The notes under the pieces: model-generated
Told to the model about the DNA's origin: nothing
What the model saw: the letters and a program-made list of their open reading frames with translations, nothing else
The model's database searches: none
From: an uncultured Clostridia bacterium
Lineage (GTDB): Bacteria; Bacillota; Clostridia; TANB77; CAG-508
NCBI GenBank assembly: GCA_949077355.1
Contig: CARUQW010000003.1
Coordinates: 24,051 to 40,699 of the forward strand
Direction of reading: 5' to 3'
Length of the DNA: 16,649 bases
Made by a program: the position numbers and the translations under genes
Part shown: positions 14,448-16,649 of the stretch, piece after piece
Layout of the letters: every line of letters begins with the position of its first letter
Numbering within the stretch: position 1 is the first letter of the stretch

Positions 14448-15482
14448 TTAATCGCAGATTTCATAATGAATTACTTCACCATTTTGAATTCCTAAATTAC
14501 CTAAATTGTTATCTTTTGGATAATCATTAAAGAAAATGTTAATTGCTTTACATACTTCATTATGTGTAACTAATAATATTGTATTTTTTTCATAATTTTT
14601 CAAGTTGTTTAGAAAATCAGCTACCCTCTTTATAAATTCATCTGAACTTTCTGCTTCTTTACAAAGTTGTCCATTCATTACATTTCCAAATTCATAACAT
14701 TTATCAATTTCGCTTCTCAATTTTCCTTCTATTTCTCCATAAGAAATTTCGACTAATCGTTCATCAAACAAAACAGGGATGTTACGATTTTGATTAATAA
14801 TTTCTGCTGTCTGTCTGCATCTTTTTAAAGGAGAACATATGATTAAATCTATTTCTTCATTTCTCAATTTTTGACTTGTTTGGTACACTTGCTCCATTCC
14901 ATTTTGATTTAATGGGACATCCGTTCTTCCTTGTATCCTTCCTTCTAAATTCCAATCTGTCTGTCCATGTCTGGTTACCAAAATATTAATTTTTTTCTTC
15001 CTTTTATCATACCTATAAATGCTTATTATACTTGTAGCAACTAAAATAATATCTCCCATCACAATAAACCAACTTTGATAATATGCATAATATAGTCCAT
15101 ACAAAACTCCAGATGTAATTCCAGATATTCTTACTAATTTCATATTAGTTTGCCACAAACAATAAGTTCTAATAATAGAACCTATTGTTGGCAAAAGGGA
15201 AATGAATCCATTCCAAGTATAAATACAATTAACTACTATAATTCCTTCAAATAATATTAATATCAAAATATATGTTTTTTTACTAATTTTTTCGCCATGC
15301 ATAAAAATGAAAGTTCTAATGAAATTAACAATACTCAAAAAAGCTCCTGTAAATGCTTCTATTATAAATGAATAGATTGCCTCAAATAAGCAATTTAATG
15401 ATTGTACTCCCAATGATTTTTTTCTATTTTTTATTCCTATACTTAAAACTAATGCTATAAATGCTAAAATACTAAATATCAT
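14448..15482 (-). CDS. YgjV-like membrane protein fused to a histidine phosphatase domain
   Basis: This 344-aa protein joins two domains. Residues 1-157 have about five or six membrane helices and resemble the YgjV inner-membrane family (AFTGAFLSIVNFIRTFIF at 43-60 is typical). Residues 165-344 form a cytoplasmic histidine phosphatase (phosphoglycerate-mutase superfamily): VTRHGQTDWN with catalytic His172, ICSPLKRCRQTAEII, the acid residue in EISYGEIEG (about 250) and second His307 in VTHNE. Such phosphatases act on many small phosphorylated metabolites, so the substrate is unknown; tethering to the membrane is the notable feature. GGAG lies 6 bases before the ATG and the gene starts 14 bp after the NatB-like permease stop, so they share an operon. 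All catalytic residues are present and there is no in-frame CGG. Confidence 0.8.
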   Translation of the reverse strand: MIFSILAFIALVLSIGIKNRKKSLGVQSLNCLFEAIYSFIIEAFTGAFLSIVNFIRTFIFMHGEKISKKTYILILILFEGIIVVNCIYTWNGFISLLPTIGSIIRTYCLWQTNMKLVRISGITSGVLYGLYYAYYQSWFIVMGDIILVATSIISIYRYDKRKKKINILVTRHGQTDWNLEGRIQGRTDVPLNQNGMEQVYQTSQKLRNEEIDLIICSPLKRCRQTAEIINQNRNIPVLFDERLVEISYGEIEGKLRSEIDKCYEFGNVMNGQLCKEAESSDEFIKRVADFLNNLKNYEKNTILLVTHNEVCKAINIFFNDYPKDNNLGNLGIQNGEVIHYEICD

Positions 15483-15496
15483 TTTTTACTCCATTT

Positions 15497-16645
15497 TTAT
15501 TTTGAAAATAAAATATTTTCTGATTTATATTGCTTCACTATCAACTTAAGCACAATACTAATATATAGAATCGTTGACACCAGCATTAACCCAATATGTA
15601 GATAATCTATCTTACCATTTGTAATATCTGTAAATATCATTGTATAATTCAAAAATGGTACCATAGAAAGTATTGGTGTTGTTGAAAGATCTACCATAAA
15701 AGCTATCATTCCTGGGAAGAAAGATAGAAAAGTCAATGGTGTTAAAGCACTTTGTGCTTCCTTAAAAGTTTTCGATGTACTTGCAATTGCAATGCATAAT
15801 CCACTAATAAAGAAGGAATATGCCACAATAACAATCACAGCAAATAAGATAGCCACTGGTTCATACATGATATTAATTCCTTCATAAATAGTAAACATGT
15901 TTTGTGCAACTGCTAGTGAAATGGCAGATAGCACCAAACTGATGATTCCTGTAATCATGGAAGAAATGGATACACCTAAAAATTTTCCTAAAATAATATC
16001 TTTACTTTCAATAGGAAAAGTTAATAGTGTTTCCAATGTTCCTCTTTCCTTTTCTCCTGCTGTTGTATCTGTTGAAGGATAGGTTGCAGAAACAGTAATT
16101 GCCATAATAATAAACAAAAATCCATAATTTTTGATATAATTTACAAAAAAGTTATCTTTTTCTTCTACTTTTTCTTCTATGTTTATGATTTCAAAAACTT
16201 CGTTACTATTGATTTGATTTGCTTGTAAATATTGTTGTTGTAAATATTTCTTATAAGTTTCTAAATAACTTTTCACTAGTTCTTTGGCATAACTACTATC
16301 TTCTGACCCATTTGTATTAATGATATAATTTTTATCATTTTTTGTTATATATAAGTTAATTTCCTCTTGTTCATATTTCTGTTTTAATTCCTCTTCTGTT
16401 CCTTTTATTATTTCAAGATTCATTTCTGCTGCTATGCTTTTTTCCTCTTCTGTCATTTCATAAGCAATCCCAATTTTATTATATTCTTCTATATCTTTGT
16501 TCATTTGTGCTTCAAACAACGCAGACATCCCTATTATTAGTAATGGTATAAAAACAGGGATAATTAGCATCATCGCTAATGATTTTTTATCTCGAAACAA
16601 CTCTCTTAATTCTTTTCGCAATATATTCCATAAATTACTCTTCAT
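15497..16645 (-). CDS. ABC-2 type permease, NatB-like
   Basis: This complete 382-aa protein is a membrane permease of the NatB / ABC-2 group, which export Na+ or other substrates. The N-terminus (WNILRKELRELFRDKKSL) is cytoplasmic, TM1 is about 22-45, and an extracellular domain of about 125 residues rich in Lys and Glu follows. The second half has five or more TM helices and the family motif TAGEKERGTLETLLTFPI (195-212). Only 4 bases of upstream sequence are visible, so the ribosome binding site cannot be checked; the expected partner ATPase gene (natA-like) would lie just outside the window. The downstream YgjV-phosphatase gene is in the same operon. The substrate is uncertain. Confidence 0.85.
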   Translation of the reverse strand: MKSNLWNILRKELRELFRDKKSLAMMLIIPVFIPLLIIGMSALFEAQMNKDIEEYNKIGIAYEMTEEEKSIAAEMNLEIIKGTEEELKQKYEQEEINLYITKNDKNYIINTNGSEDSSYAKELVKSYLETYKKYLQQQYLQANQINSNEVFEIINIEEKVEEKDNFFVNYIKNYGFLFIIMAITVSATYPSTDTTAGEKERGTLETLLTFPIESKDIILGKFLGVSISSMITGIISLVLSAISLAVAQNMFTIYEGINIMYEPVAILFAVIVIVAYSFFISGLCIAIASTSKTFKEAQSALTPLTFLSFFPGMIAFMVDLSTTPILSMVPFLNYTMIFTDITNGKIDYLHIGLMLVSTILYISIVLKLIVKQYKSENILFSK

Positions 16646-16649
16646 TTAA

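Noticed and set aside
1..16649. CRISPR arrays, tRNA or rRNA genes, insertion sequences
   Set aside because: No regular repeat-spacer pattern, tRNA-like cloverleaf, rRNA segment or transposase was seen on either strand.

Overview
The window is AT-rich, densely packed DNA from a low-GC Firmicute, most likely an uncultivated, anaerobic, Clostridia-like lineage. The evidence is strong AGGAGG-type ribosome binding sites, AGA as the main arginine codon, an oxygen-sensitive NrdD/NrdG ribonucleotide reductase, remnants of CotF-type spore coat genes and a Bce-type peptide-antibiotic module. All intact genes lie on the minus strand, so the window reads right to left: NatB-like ABC permease and a YgjV/histidine-phosphatase fusion (16645-14448); a MATE transporter/cytidylate-kinase-like fusion (14276-12272); nrdD-nrdG (12124-9402); an unrecognised 260-aa protein (9240-8458); a permuted papain-like hydrolase (8343-7819); a nitronate-monooxygenase/FabK-like flavoprotein (7692-6640); a two-component system (6505-4816); an ABC exporter with YxeA-like protein and a monofunctional peptidoglycan transglycosylase (4682-752); plus-strand coat-gene remnants (410-708); and a DUF305 gene cut by the window edge (307-1).

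The main finding concerns translation. Three genes (mtgA, the BceB-type permease and the MATE fusion) are split into overlapping frames by five +1 frame changes. All five fall exactly on an in-frame CGG codon. Dropping the C and reading the following GGN as glycine restores a continuous family-typical protein each time. By hand I find no other in-frame CGG in any gene here, while about nineteen out-of-frame CGG trinucleotides occur in intact coding sequence without harm. The octamer TTCGGAAT occurs three times: twice with CGG in frame (break) and once as TTC GGA (no break). CGA, CGC and CGT are used normally for arginine. This suggests that CGG is not read as Arg here but acts as a +1 shift codon, or that CGGN is a quadruplet glycine codon. 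Mechanism and genome-wide extent are inference.

The central module resembles the Bacillus subtilis yxdJKLM-yxeA layout: response regulator and intramembrane-sensing kinase in one operon; ATPase, permease, YxeA-like protein and transglycosylase in a second. Both promoters carry the same 17-bp CTTACATTTTTGTAAGG sequence, which fits the known TnACA-N4-TGTAA operator of BceR-like regulators. The module probably senses and resists a cell-wall-active peptide. The response regulator has a puzzling start: its well-spaced ATG is out of frame.
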